From NCBI GenBank assembly GCA_019313245.1, contig JAFDBP010000013.1, positions 1 to 33,095 on the forward strand: DNA of 33,095 bases, written 5' to 3'. Below are positions 15,595 through 22,078 of the stretch, in pieces. The notes beneath the pieces were generated by a model. That model was not told the DNA's origin. It worked only from the letters and a program-made list of their open reading frames with translations, and did no database searches. Position numbers and translations under genes: made by a program. This DNA comes from Deltaproteobacteria bacterium (GTDB lineage Bacteria; Myxococcota_A; UBA9160; SMWR01). Every line of letters starts with the position of its first letter. Position 1 is the first letter of the stretch.

Positions 15595-16479
15595 ATGGCG
15601 AAATCCGGTGCACTCGATGCGTTGATCGACTTTGCGGGAGCGATGCTGCCGCTGCGGGCCCGCAACCTGCAGACGGTCATCGACGAAAACCTCAGCCGAA
15701 TTCCCAACGAGCTCAACGAGTACGGCTACGACGCGTACGGGATGAGTCCGTACTGGATGCGCCGCGTGCTGATCCCCTTCGCGCTGCTCTACCGCTACTA
15801 TTTTCGCGTCGAGGTCGCGGGCATCGAAAACATGCCCGAAGGGCGCGTGATCGTGATTGCCAACCATGCGGGCCAGCTCCCGTTCGATGCGGCGATGCTG
15901 GGATTGGCGTTGTTGATGGAAGCGCAGCCGCCGAGGATCGCGCGCGGGATGGGGGAGTATTGGATTCCGCAGCTGCCGTGGGTGAGCGTCGTCGCCGCGC
16001 GCACCGGGACGCTGGTGGGAACGCCGCAGAACTGCATTCACCTGCTGGAAAACGGCGAGTGCGTGCTCGCGTTTCCCGAGGGTGTTCGCGGGATGAACAA
16101 GCTCTTCTCGCAACGCTACAAGCTGCAGCGTTTCGGGTCGGGTTTCATGCGCCTGGCGCTCGAAACCGACACGCCGATCGTTCCCGTGGCCATCGTCGGA
16201 TCCGAGGAGCAGCATCCGAGTTTTGCGAATCTGGAGGGCATCGCCCGCATGTTCGGCGCACCCGCGCTGCCGATTACGCCGACGTTTCCGTGGTTCGGGC
16301 CGCTCGGGTTGCTCCCCCTGCCGGTCAAGTACCACATCTACTTCGGCGAACCCCAGCGCTTCGAGGGCGACCCATCCGACGAAGATGCGATCATCGATGC
16401 CAAGGTGGATGAAGTGAAGGCGAAGATCGCGGCTTTGCTCGCGCGCGGGCGTCGAGAGAGAGGGGGGATCTTCAGTTGA
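15595..16479 (+). CDS. LPLAT/PlsC-like acyltransferase (294 aa), module B
   Basis: Paralogue of the module A acyltransferase without the long N-terminal tail. It has IANHAGQLPFD (His91, Asp98), GTPQN, AFPEG (159-163) and PITPTFPWFGPLG. RYYFRV, PFDAAM and FGEP are also shared with the paralogue. It is expected to acylate a lipid or lipid-like acceptor on the cytoplasmic face of the membrane. The start could be GTG 15592 or ATG 15595, directly after the SDR stop at 15591. Its TGA overlaps the TTG start of the DUF1232 gene (TTGA). The SDR, acyltransferase and DUF1232 genes are therefore one transcription and probably translation unit. Confidence 0.9.
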   Translation: MAKSGALDALIDFAGAMLPLRARNLQTVIDENLSRIPNELNEYGYDAYGMSPYWMRRVLIPFALLYRYYFRVEVAGIENMPEGRVIVIANHAGQLPFDAAMLGLALLMEAQPPRIARGMGEYWIPQLPWVSVVAARTGTLVGTPQNCIHLLENGECVLAFPEGVRGMNKLFSQRYKLQRFGSGFMRLALETDTPIVPVAIVGSEEQHPSFANLEGIARMFGAPALPITPTFPWFGPLGLLPLPVKYHIYFGEPQRFEGDPSDEDAIIDAKVDEVKAKIAALLARGRRERGGIFS

Positions 16480-16949
16480 GCCAATCCGCCGATCCCGCGA
16501 ACGAACCCGTCGTGATCGAGCTGAATCTGCGCGAGCGCCGCCTCTACGATCGGCTGCGCGCGCGGATCGTGAAGGCGGATCCGGGCGCCGCCTCGGGATT
16601 CCGCGACGTGATCCTGCTGCTTCCCGATCTCACCGTCCTGCTGACGCGGCTGCTGCGCGACTCGCGGGTTCCGATCTCCTGCAAGGCGGTTGCGCTGCTC
16701 GGGATCGGTTACGCGCTCTCGCCGATCGATCTGATTCCGACCGCCCTCGTCGGGCCGATCGGGCTGGTGGACGATCTGTTGGTCGTCTCCGCCGCGCTAT
16801 CGAAAATCCTCAACCAGGTTCACCCGGACATCGTGCGCTCGCACTGGTCGGGGCAGGGCGATGCACTCGAGGCGATTCAGCGCGCCGCGCGCTGGTCGGC
16901 ATCGATGCTGGTGGACAGGATTCCGCGCCGGCTGCGCGGGCGGGATTGA
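16476..16949 (+). CDS. DUF1232 (YkvA-like) membrane-associated protein (157 aa)
   Basis: The diagnostic DUF1232 block YALSPIDLIP...GLVDDLLVV lies at about residues 79-104 and is hydrophobic enough to associate with membrane. It follows a helix (FRDVILLLPDLTVLLTRLL) with similar properties. The biochemical role of the family is not established. The TTG start at 16476 overlaps the acyltransferase stop and has AGGGGGG upstream. As the third gene of module B it occupies a place analogous to the third component of module A, but the two are not related in sequence. Confidence 0.88.
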   Translation: MSQSADPANEPVVIELNLRERRLYDRLRARIVKADPGAASGFRDVILLLPDLTVLLTRLLRDSRVPISCKAVALLGIGYALSPIDLIPTALVGPIGLVDDLLVVSAALSKILNQVHPDIVRSHWSGQGDALEAIQRAARWSASMLVDRIPRRLRGRD

Positions 16950-16980
16950 AGTCGCGCGACCCCGCCCCGGGATTCGCCCC

Positions 16981-17400
16981 CTACAGCACTTTGGGACCGG
17001 GTCGCAGCGCGAGTCGCTTGAGGTTCGCGAGGCGATCTCTGGGGATGCGGCGCACCTGACCCTCGCGATTGACCATCGCGTGGGTGGTCGATGCGGTCGC
17101 CACGCAGTCGCCATCGCAGAGCAGTTCGTATTCGATGTGCATCGAGGCGCCGCGCACCCAATCCAGCCAGGTCACGATTTCGATCGTGTCGTCGAAACCC
17201 GTGGATCGGTAATAGTCGATTTCCATGTGGATGGTCGCGTAGTGGAGGCCCTGCTCGGCATAGACCCGATAGGGCTGGTCGTGTTCGTCGAGCCAGTGGA
17301 TGCGCGCGAGTTCGAGGTGGCGCACGTAGTTGGCGTGGTGGACGATGCCCATCGCGTCGGTTTCGAAAAAAGCCACGCGGTGGCGGTGGATCGACACCAC
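16981..17400 (-). CDS. YbgC/4HBT-family acyl-CoA thioesterase (139 aa)
   Basis: Hot-dog-fold thioesterase of the 4-hydroxybenzoyl-CoA thioesterase group. The catalytic motif is ETDAMGIVHHANY with Asp15, and IDYYRSTGFDDTI follows as usual. It hydrolyses short or aromatic acyl-CoA esters in the cytosol; YbgC relatives are also linked to the Tol-Pal region, but no tol genes are here. I chose the GTG at 17400 because the family begins a few residues before RHRVAFFETD and GAGGG lies just upstream. A GTG at 17436, 2 nt after the gloB stop, is the alternative. It is co-directional with gloB and probably in its operon. Confidence 0.85.
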   Translation of the reverse strand: MVSIHRHRVAFFETDAMGIVHHANYVRHLELARIHWLDEHDQPYRVYAEQGLHYATIHMEIDYYRSTGFDDTIEIVTWLDWVRGASMHIEYELLCDGDCVATASTTHAMVNREGQVRRIPRDRLANLKRLALRPGPKVL

Positions 17401-17438
17401 CGCGCCCTCGGGCGGTCCCTTCGGCGATCGCGGCACGT

Positions 17439-18197
17439 CTAGAAGCCGTCCTTTTTGGCGCGTATCCGCCCGAGTTCGGCGGCGTCGCGCGCGCGCATGA
17501 ACGGGTTCGTCGCGCGTTCTTCGCCGATGGTCGACGGTATCGTCATCTCGGCAGGCGTCGCGTCGTGCCAGTCCGCGGCCCGCTTGGCGCGAATCGCGCG
17601 CACGCGTTCGAGCCTCGCGCGGATCTCGGCGTTGTCGGGCTCGACGTGCGCGGCAAACTCCAGATTGCTCTCGGTGTACTCGTGGCCGCAAAACACCCGG
17701 GTCGCATCCGGCAGCGCGCCGAGCTTCTCGACGAGCGCACTGAACATCATCTCGGGCGTGCCCTCGAACAGCCGCCCGCAGCCGGCGGCGAAGAGCGTGT
17801 CGCCGCAGAAGACGGCCTCTGCCGCTTCGAACGCGAAGGCGATGTGGTGCTTGGTGTGTGCGGGGATGAACAGGACGCGGGCCGACTGGTTGCCGACCGA
17901 GATCACATCGCCCTCTTCGAGTCCGTCGCTGAATCCCGGCAGGCGGTCCGCATCTCCAGCGTGGCCAAACACGGGAACGCCCCAGAGTTTGGCGAGTTCG
18001 GGGTTGGCGGCCGAGTGATCCATGTGATGGTGGGTGGAGAGGATCTTCGTCACCCGCGCAGCGCGCGCTTGGACCCGCTGAATCACGGGCGCCGCCTCGG
18101 GTGCATCCACCACAGCCGCCTCGTTGGTCTCATCACACACGAGGAGGTAGGTGTAATTGTCCCCGAGCGTGGGGATCCTCTCGACCGCGAGCGCCAT
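17439..18197 (-). CDS. gloB: Hydroxyacylglutathione hydrolase (glyoxalase II)
   Basis: Metallo-beta-lactamase-fold enzyme that hydrolyses S-lactoylglutathione to lactate and glutathione in methylglyoxal detoxification. All metal ligands are visible: THHHMDH (55-61), the histidine of PAHTKHH, the aspartate of FCGDTLF and the histidine of FCGHEYT. The C-terminal RATNPFMR substrate region is also typical. The 252-aa length is normal. The stop at 17439 is followed closely by a thioesterase gene on the same strand. The presence of the gene implies a glutathione-like thiol pathway, though no glyoxalase I is in the window. Confidence 0.95.
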   Translation of the reverse strand: MALAVERIPTLGDNYTYLLVCDETNEAAVVDAPEAAPVIQRVQARAARVTKILSTHHHMDHSAANPELAKLWGVPVFGHAGDADRLPGFSDGLEEGDVISVGNQSARVLFIPAHTKHHIAFAFEAAEAVFCGDTLFAAGCGRLFEGTPEMMFSALVEKLGALPDATRVFCGHEYTESNLEFAAHVEPDNAEIRARLERVRAIRAKRAADWHDATPAEMTIPSTIGEERATNPFMRARDAAELGRIRAKKDGF

Positions 18198-18311
18198 GTG
18201 AGCGAGGCTAGCGGTCGGCCGCGCAAGCTTCCACTCTGCGATCGTTGGCAGGGGCTTCCGAGCGATCGAGCACTCGCGCGATCTCTGAGAGCGGTCTCAC
18301 GGGAGGTCTGT

Positions 18312-18554
18312 ATGCGCACATTTCTCTTCGCATTGAGCCTGGCCGCATGGCTTGGGTGTGCGGCGTCGAACCCGCCTGCCGCAGAATGGCGGCGCGCAGA
18401 TGGTTCCGCTGCGGATCTCGAGCAGTTGAAGGCCGATCGGGCGAGATGCTTGAATCGCGCCGGGGTGCCATCCCCCGGCAGTCGCTCGCCCATGCAGGCG
18501 ACCCGCGACGACATGATCGATTGCATGCGGATGCGGAGCTGGGTGCCGCTCTAG
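18312..18554 (+). CDS. Small predicted lipoprotein (80 aa)
   Basis: The track hides it at the end of a long ORF from 17091. The ATG at 18312 follows GGGAGG with 5-nt spacing. The N-terminus RTFLFALSLAAWLGC is a short lipoprotein signal with the cysteine at residue 16. The mature part is about 65 residues with two further cysteines (RARC, MIDC) and a charged helix. The family is not recognised. Its stop TAG lies in the palindrome CTAG (18551-18554), which is also the stop of the converging nuclease gene. Confidence 0.75.
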   Translation: MRTFLFALSLAAWLGCAASNPPAAEWRRADGSAADLEQLKADRARCLNRAGVPSPGSRSPMQATRDDMIDCMRMRSWVPL

Positions 18555-19426
18555 GTCGGCTCGGCTCGCAGTTTCCCGTCAAACAGGTGCAGCTGCTCCT
18601 GGCTCTTCGCGGCCGGATCCGTCTCGGACGGGGGCGCTGCGGATGCGGTTTCCGGCAGGCTGTCTTTCGGATAGATCTGGCAGCGGTCGTTGTACTCGCA
18701 CCAGTCGCATAACGCGCTGCGCGTCGGTTTGAATTCGGTTTCGTCGTTGATGCGGTCGACCACGCTCATGGTGTCTTCGCGCAGGTAGCGCAGCTGTTCG
18801 GGCGTGCGGGTCGAGGTGAGCTTTCGGTCCCTCTGGAGGTAGTGCCAGACCAGGCGCATCGGTTGGTCGGGGTAGCGATCCGCGAGTCCGATCTGGTAGA
18901 GGGCGAGCTGGCGATCCTCGTCGACTTCCTTTTGCGTGGGGACGCGTTTACCCGTCTTGTAGTCGTGGATCTCGATCACACCGTCTCGCGCGCGAACGAT
19001 CCGGTCGATGATGCCCTGGAAGCGGTATTCGCGTTTCTCGTCGAGCGCGAAGGTCACGCGCTGTTCGATGCCGAGGGTTTCATCGCCATCGAACGGATAG
19101 TGGCGGCGGTAGTAGGCGGTGAGACAGTGCTCGCCGAGCTGTCGGTAGAAGTCGAGCGGCGTGCCCTCGCGGACGATCCGCACGCGGTCCGAGTCATAGC
19201 TCTCTTCGAAGAGCTGGTTGTAGCGGTAGATGACCTTTTCGAGCGAGGGCACGTGCCCGCGCTCGGCGGCCCTGTAGAGGCGCTCGAGGACTTCGTGGAC
19301 GCGCTTTCCCACGAACGCCTCGATGCCCTCGGTGTCGGTCGGAATCTTGAGCAAGTAGCGGTACTCGAAGCGCTTTGCGCAATCTTCGAAGGTCGCGAGA
19401 CGCGAGTGGCTGTAGATCTTCGGCAC
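18551..19426 (-). CDS. RecB/Cas4-like PD-(D/E)XK nuclease with four-cysteine Fe-S signature (291 aa)
   Basis: PD-(D/E)XK superfamily nuclease of the PDDEXK_1 type. Catalytic residues are Asp141 in FQGIIDRI, then Asp155 and Lys157 in IEIHDYKTGK, with a supporting His44 in GKRVHEVLE. Cys16 and the C-terminal CDWCEYNDRC (Cys240, 243, 249) match the four-cysteine 4Fe-4S arrangement of AddB and Cas4 relatives. It probably processes DNA ends in repair. No cas genes or helicase partner are adjacent, so a CRISPR role is not supported. I use GTG 19426 (AGGGG upstream); the ATG at 19447 is the alternative. Confidence 0.87.
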   Translation of the reverse strand: MPKIYSHSRLATFEDCAKRFEYRYLLKIPTDTEGIEAFVGKRVHEVLERLYRAAERGHVPSLEKVIYRYNQLFEESYDSDRVRIVREGTPLDFYRQLGEHCLTAYYRRHYPFDGDETLGIEQRVTFALDEKREYRFQGIIDRIVRARDGVIEIHDYKTGKRVPTQKEVDEDRQLALYQIGLADRYPDQPMRLVWHYLQRDRKLTSTRTPEQLRYLREDTMSVVDRINDETEFKPTRSALCDWCEYNDRCQIYPKDSLPETASAAPPSETDPAAKSQEQLHLFDGKLRAEPT

Positions 19427-19456
19427 CCCATTTCCCCTGCGGCGCATGCCGCGCTT

Positions 19457-19888
19457 CTATCTTCCGAGCCGTTCCTTCGCCCAACCGATTGCGCGCTGCT
19501 CCGGTTCGAAGGTGAGTTTCTCTGCCGCCTCGTCGATCGCGCACCAATAGGTCCGATTCATCTCGCCGTCGAGTTCGAGCGGTGCTCCGGGGATCCACTC
19601 CATCAGGAAGTAGTGCACCTGCTTCGAGATCCGCTTCGAGTCATCCGCGTATTCGTATTCGGCACTGCCGAGCGCGCCGACGACGCGCGCGCGGAGACCG
19701 ACTTCCTCGGCCACTTCGCGCACCGCGGCGTCCTCGGCGCTTTCGCCGGGGTCGATCTTGCCCTTCGGCAGTCGCGTGGTCAGCTGCCGCGTGATGCGGT
19801 CGCGCTGCTCGGCGATCGCGACCTCGATTCCGGCCGCGCCGCGCCGATAGACGACGCCCCCGGCGCTGATTTCCGCGAATTCCCCCAT
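19457..19888 (-). CDS. Nudix hydrolase (143 aa)
   Basis: The Nudix box is complete: G(43)KIDPGE...REVAEEVGL(65), matching GX5EX7REUXEEXGU. The protein starts ISAGGVVYRR and has a C-terminal tail YWCAIDEAAEKLTF. The family cleaves nucleoside diphosphates linked to another moiety, often oxidised nucleotides or diadenosine polyphosphates; substrate not determined. The ATG at 19888 is chosen over the track's 20311, whose extra part is antisense to the Mrp gene. It lies upstream of the nuclease gene on the same strand with a 30-nt gap. Confidence 0.9.
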   Translation of the reverse strand: MGEFAEISAGGVVYRRGAAGIEVAIAEQRDRITRQLTTRLPKGKIDPGESAEDAAVREVAEEVGLRARVVGALGSAEYEYADDSKRISKQVHYFLMEWIPGAPLELDGEMNRTYWCAIDEAAEKLTFEPEQRAIGWAKERLGR

Positions 19889-19899
19889 GGTCGGGCGTG

Positions 19900-19905
19900 A
19901 TTGTA
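19900..19905 (-). promoter_or_regulatory. Possible -10 element (TACAAT) of the Nudix gene
   Basis: On the minus strand CTACAATC lies 12 nt before the ATG and matches five of six -10 positions, the best of the CTACANT set. It would give a very short leader. No -35 hexamer is clear. Confidence 0.4.
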
Positions 19906-19973
19906 GTGGATTCGACCAGAGGTCGGCGCGCTGCGCTGGAACCGCCCGCGCGCGCTCGTGAGCTACACTCGCC

Positions 19974-19979
19974 GCTCCA
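19974..19979 (+). promoter_or_regulatory. Possible -10 element (TACACT) of the Mrp-like gene
   Basis: GCTACACTCGC occurs 39 nt before the Mrp ATG, in the divergent gap opposite the Nudix TACAAT. No -35 match; part of the recurrent CTACANT pattern. Confidence 0.3.
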
Positions 19980-20017
19980 CTTGTGCACCCCCCGCGCCCG
20001 CCGAGGTTTTCGCGATC

Positions 20018-20905
20018 ATGCCCGAATTCGATGTCTCCCAGCTCGTCGAGGACGTGGATCTGGTGCGCGCGCGCGTCGCCGAGCAACTCGCCGAAGTCGA
20101 CCGGGTCGTGGTGGTGATGAGCGGCAAGGGCGGTGTCGGCAAGAGCGCCGTGGCCGTCAATCTCGCGCTCGGGCTCGCACGACTCGGCCGCCGCGTGGGT
20201 CTGCTCGACGCGGATCTGAACGGTCCGTCGGTATCGAAGATGCTCGGCCTGCGCGGCCAGCCCGTGCGGGTAACGGGTGACGGTCTGCTCCGGGCCGCGA
20301 CCGGCCCGCACGGCATGCGCGTTCAGAGCATGGATTTCTTTCTACAGGGCGATCAGGCGTTGGATTGGGACGGACCCGAGGGCGAAGCGGCGACTCTGCG
20401 AAGCGCGCTCGAACAGGCCGCGCTCGGAGATCTGCTCGGCCGCACCGATTGGGGCGAACTCGACTTCCTGGTGGTCGACCTCGCTCCCGGTGCGGATCGA
20501 TTGCCCGCGCTCGGTCAGTGGCTCCCGCGCATCGCCGCCGCGCTCGCCGTCACCATCCCCACCCGGGTGGCCACGCTCGCGGTCGAGCGCTCGCTGCGCC
20601 GCGCGCGCGAAGCGGGTTTCCCGCTGATCGGGCTGGTGGAGAACCTGGGTACGTCGATCTGCGCCAAATGCGGGGCGGAAGGGCCGCTTTTTCGCGAGAC
20701 GCTAGACTCGGAGATCGTGGAGGATCTCGGCCTGGAAGTGCTGGCGCGGATTCCGTTCGACGCGGAACTCGCGGCGGCTGCCGACCGGGGCCGCCCGTTT
20801 CTGGAAGGCGAGGTGACGAAATCCGTCGCAGGGATTGCCCTGGCGCAGCTCGTCGCGCGTGTCGACGCGTATCAGCTGCCCGGGCCGGAGGGCGAATCGT
20901 GGTGA
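20018..20905 (+). CDS. Mrp/ApbC-type P-loop ATPase, Fe-S carrier-like, without N-terminal MIP18 domain (295 aa)
   Basis: MinD/Mrp family ATPase. Walker A GKGGVGKS at 36-43, DADLNGPS, and the family CxxC, ICAKCG (Cys215, Cys218), used by Mrp/ApbC proteins to hold a bridging Fe-S cluster. Usual bacterial Mrp proteins add an N-terminal DUF59/MIP18 domain; here only about 30 residues precede the P-loop. The role is inferred as Fe-S cluster delivery in the cytosol. ATG 20018 is preferred to the track start at 19958, which adds residues without family similarity. Its TGA overlaps the GTG of the CcmH-like gene, so Fe-S and haem-protein maturation are coupled. Confidence 0.88.
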   Translation: MPEFDVSQLVEDVDLVRARVAEQLAEVDRVVVVMSGKGGVGKSAVAVNLALGLARLGRRVGLLDADLNGPSVSKMLGLRGQPVRVTGDGLLRAATGPHGMRVQSMDFFLQGDQALDWDGPEGEAATLRSALEQAALGDLLGRTDWGELDFLVVDLAPGADRLPALGQWLPRIAAALAVTIPTRVATLAVERSLRRAREAGFPLIGLVENLGTSICAKCGAEGPLFRETLDSEIVEDLGLEVLARIPFDAELAAAADRGRPFLEGEVTKSVAGIALAQLVARVDAYQLPGPEGESW

Positions 20906-21378
20906 AGACGCGCTTGCAGATCCTCGGTCTCGCGGGAATCGCCGCGTTACTGCTGCTCGGTATTTCGACTGCGGCGGCGCAGGATGGCGACGCCCAGGAA
21001 CCCGAAGGCTGGGCGTACGCGATTTCGAACGACTTGATGAGTCCTTTCTGTCCCGGCAGAACCCTCTCCGCCTGCACCAGTTCGCAAGCCGACGAGCTTC
21101 GGATGTGGTTGATCGTCCAGGAGGCTTCGGGGCGCACCCGCGCAGATGTCGAGGCGGAACTCTTCGAGCGCTACGGCGACGTGCTGCGTCCGGCTCCGCG
21201 CGCCGAGGGTTTCGGCTTGACGGCCTACGTGTTTCCGGTCCTCGCGTTCATCGCGGGCGGCGTCATCGTCACGGTCTTCCTGAGACGACAATCGCGCGCG
21301 GCTGCAGTCGCCAAGTCGTCGTCGAAGCCGTCGGATCCGGAACTCGAGCGCATCATCGACCAGGAGTTGGCGGGCTGA
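20899..21378 (+). CDS. CcmH-like cytochrome c maturation protein with altered cysteine motif (159 aa)
   Basis: It has a signal or anchor helix (LGLAGIAALLLLGISTAAA), a CcmH-type domain (ISNDLMSPF...ADELRMWLIVQEASGRT...ERYGDVLRP) and a C-terminal transmembrane helix (VFPVLAFIAGGVIVTVFL). CcmH reduces apocytochrome c for haem attachment through a CxxC. Here the cysteines are Cys51 and Cys59 in FCPGRTLSAC, a CX7C spacing. The GTG at 20899 has GGAGGG 6 nt upstream; GTG 20902 is the neighbour alternative. It overlaps the Mrp stop. The window holds a c-type cytochrome and an HZS-like haem protein that would need such a factor, but the other ccm genes are not here. Confidence 0.82.
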   Translation: MVKTRLQILGLAGIAALLLLGISTAAAQDGDAQEPEGWAYAISNDLMSPFCPGRTLSACTSSQADELRMWLIVQEASGRTRADVEAELFERYGDVLRPAPRAEGFGLTAYVFPVLAFIAGGVIVTVFLRRQSRAAAVAKSSSKPSDPELERIIDQELAG

Positions 21379-21394
21379 GACGCGCCGGACTTTC

Positions 21395-21952
21395 GTGAAG
21401 ATCTACACCAAACGCGGCGATGACGGCGAGACCGACCTGATGGGTGGCGGTCGCGTTTCCAAGGATTGCGCGCGGGTCGAGGCGTACGGCGCGGTCGACG
21501 AACTCAACGCCTGCCTGGGGCAATGCGCGGCCGAATCGGAACACCCGGATCTGCGCGAAATCGTCGGGGAGATTCAGTCTCTGCTGTTCGATCTGGGCAG
21601 TTACCTGGCGGCTCCGGACGCCGAGCGGCGGGAGAAGGCTTCGATTCCGCAGCCGGAAGACGCCGAGGTGGAGAGGCTCGAAGTGCGCATCGATGCGCTC
21701 GAAGGCGAACTCGAACCGCTGAAGTGCTTCATCCTGCCCGGCGGAACGCGCGCAGCGGCGGCCTTCCACCTGGCCCGCACGGTTTGCCGTCGAGCCGAGC
21801 GCCGCGAGATCGCGCTGCACAAACTGGAGCCGTTGAGCGCGGCGGCGCTTCGCTATCTAAACCGCCTGTCCGATCTGCTCTTCGTGATGGCGCGAGTCGA
21901 GAATCGGCGGGCGGGTGTCGCAGACGTGGAGTGGCGCGGGCGCGATCGCTGA
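21395..21952 (+). CDS. PduO/MMAB-type cob(I)alamin adenosyltransferase (185 aa)
   Basis: Makes adenosylcobalamin from cob(I)alamin and ATP. Family signatures are YTKRGDDGETDLMGGGRVSKD at the N-terminus, VEAYGAVDELNACLG, FILPGGT and the late RRAERREIALH. The length is normal for PduO-type enzymes. It starts at GTG 21395, 16 nt after the CcmH-like stop. A coenzyme-B12-dependent mutase and its MeaB chaperone are encoded in the converging operon a few kilobases away, which gives the product an obvious client. Its 3' end overlaps a short minus-strand ORF by 96 nt. Confidence 0.93.
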   Translation: MKIYTKRGDDGETDLMGGGRVSKDCARVEAYGAVDELNACLGQCAAESEHPDLREIVGEIQSLLFDLGSYLAAPDAERREKASIPQPEDAEVERLEVRIDALEGELEPLKCFILPGGTRAAAAFHLARTVCRRAERREIALHKLEPLSAAALRYLNRLSDLLFVMARVENRRAGVADVEWRGRDR

Positions 21953-22063
21953 ACCGATGTAGTAGATGCCGCGCTCGAGCCGCAAGCGCAGCAGCGTGCC
22001 GATCGCGAGACCCGCGAACATCGAAATAAACAGCGCGAGCAGCACACCCTTCAACAACTTCAC
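21857..22063 (-). CDS. Possible small single-pass membrane protein (68 aa)
   Basis: It begins GTG at 22063, 15 nt after the SNF2 stop, with GGAGG six nt upstream. The N-terminus is a strong hydrophobic helix (LLKGVLLALFISMFAGLAIGTLL) after a basic start, followed by a soluble tail. The last 96 nt run antisense to the adenosyltransferase 3' end, so the tail may be partly dictated by that gene. The ribosome binding site and the helix favour a real gene; the overlap and the lack of a known family count against it. Confidence 0.5.
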   Translation of the reverse strand: MKLLKGVLLALFISMFAGLAIGTLLRLRLERGIYYIGSAIAPAPLHVCDTRPPILDSRHHEEQIGQAV

Positions 22064-22078
22064 GCGATACCTCCGCGC

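Noticed and set aside
18551-19426. Cas4 and a CRISPR locus
   Set aside because: The nuclease has the four-cysteine pattern, but no cas1, cas2 or repeat-spacer array is present.
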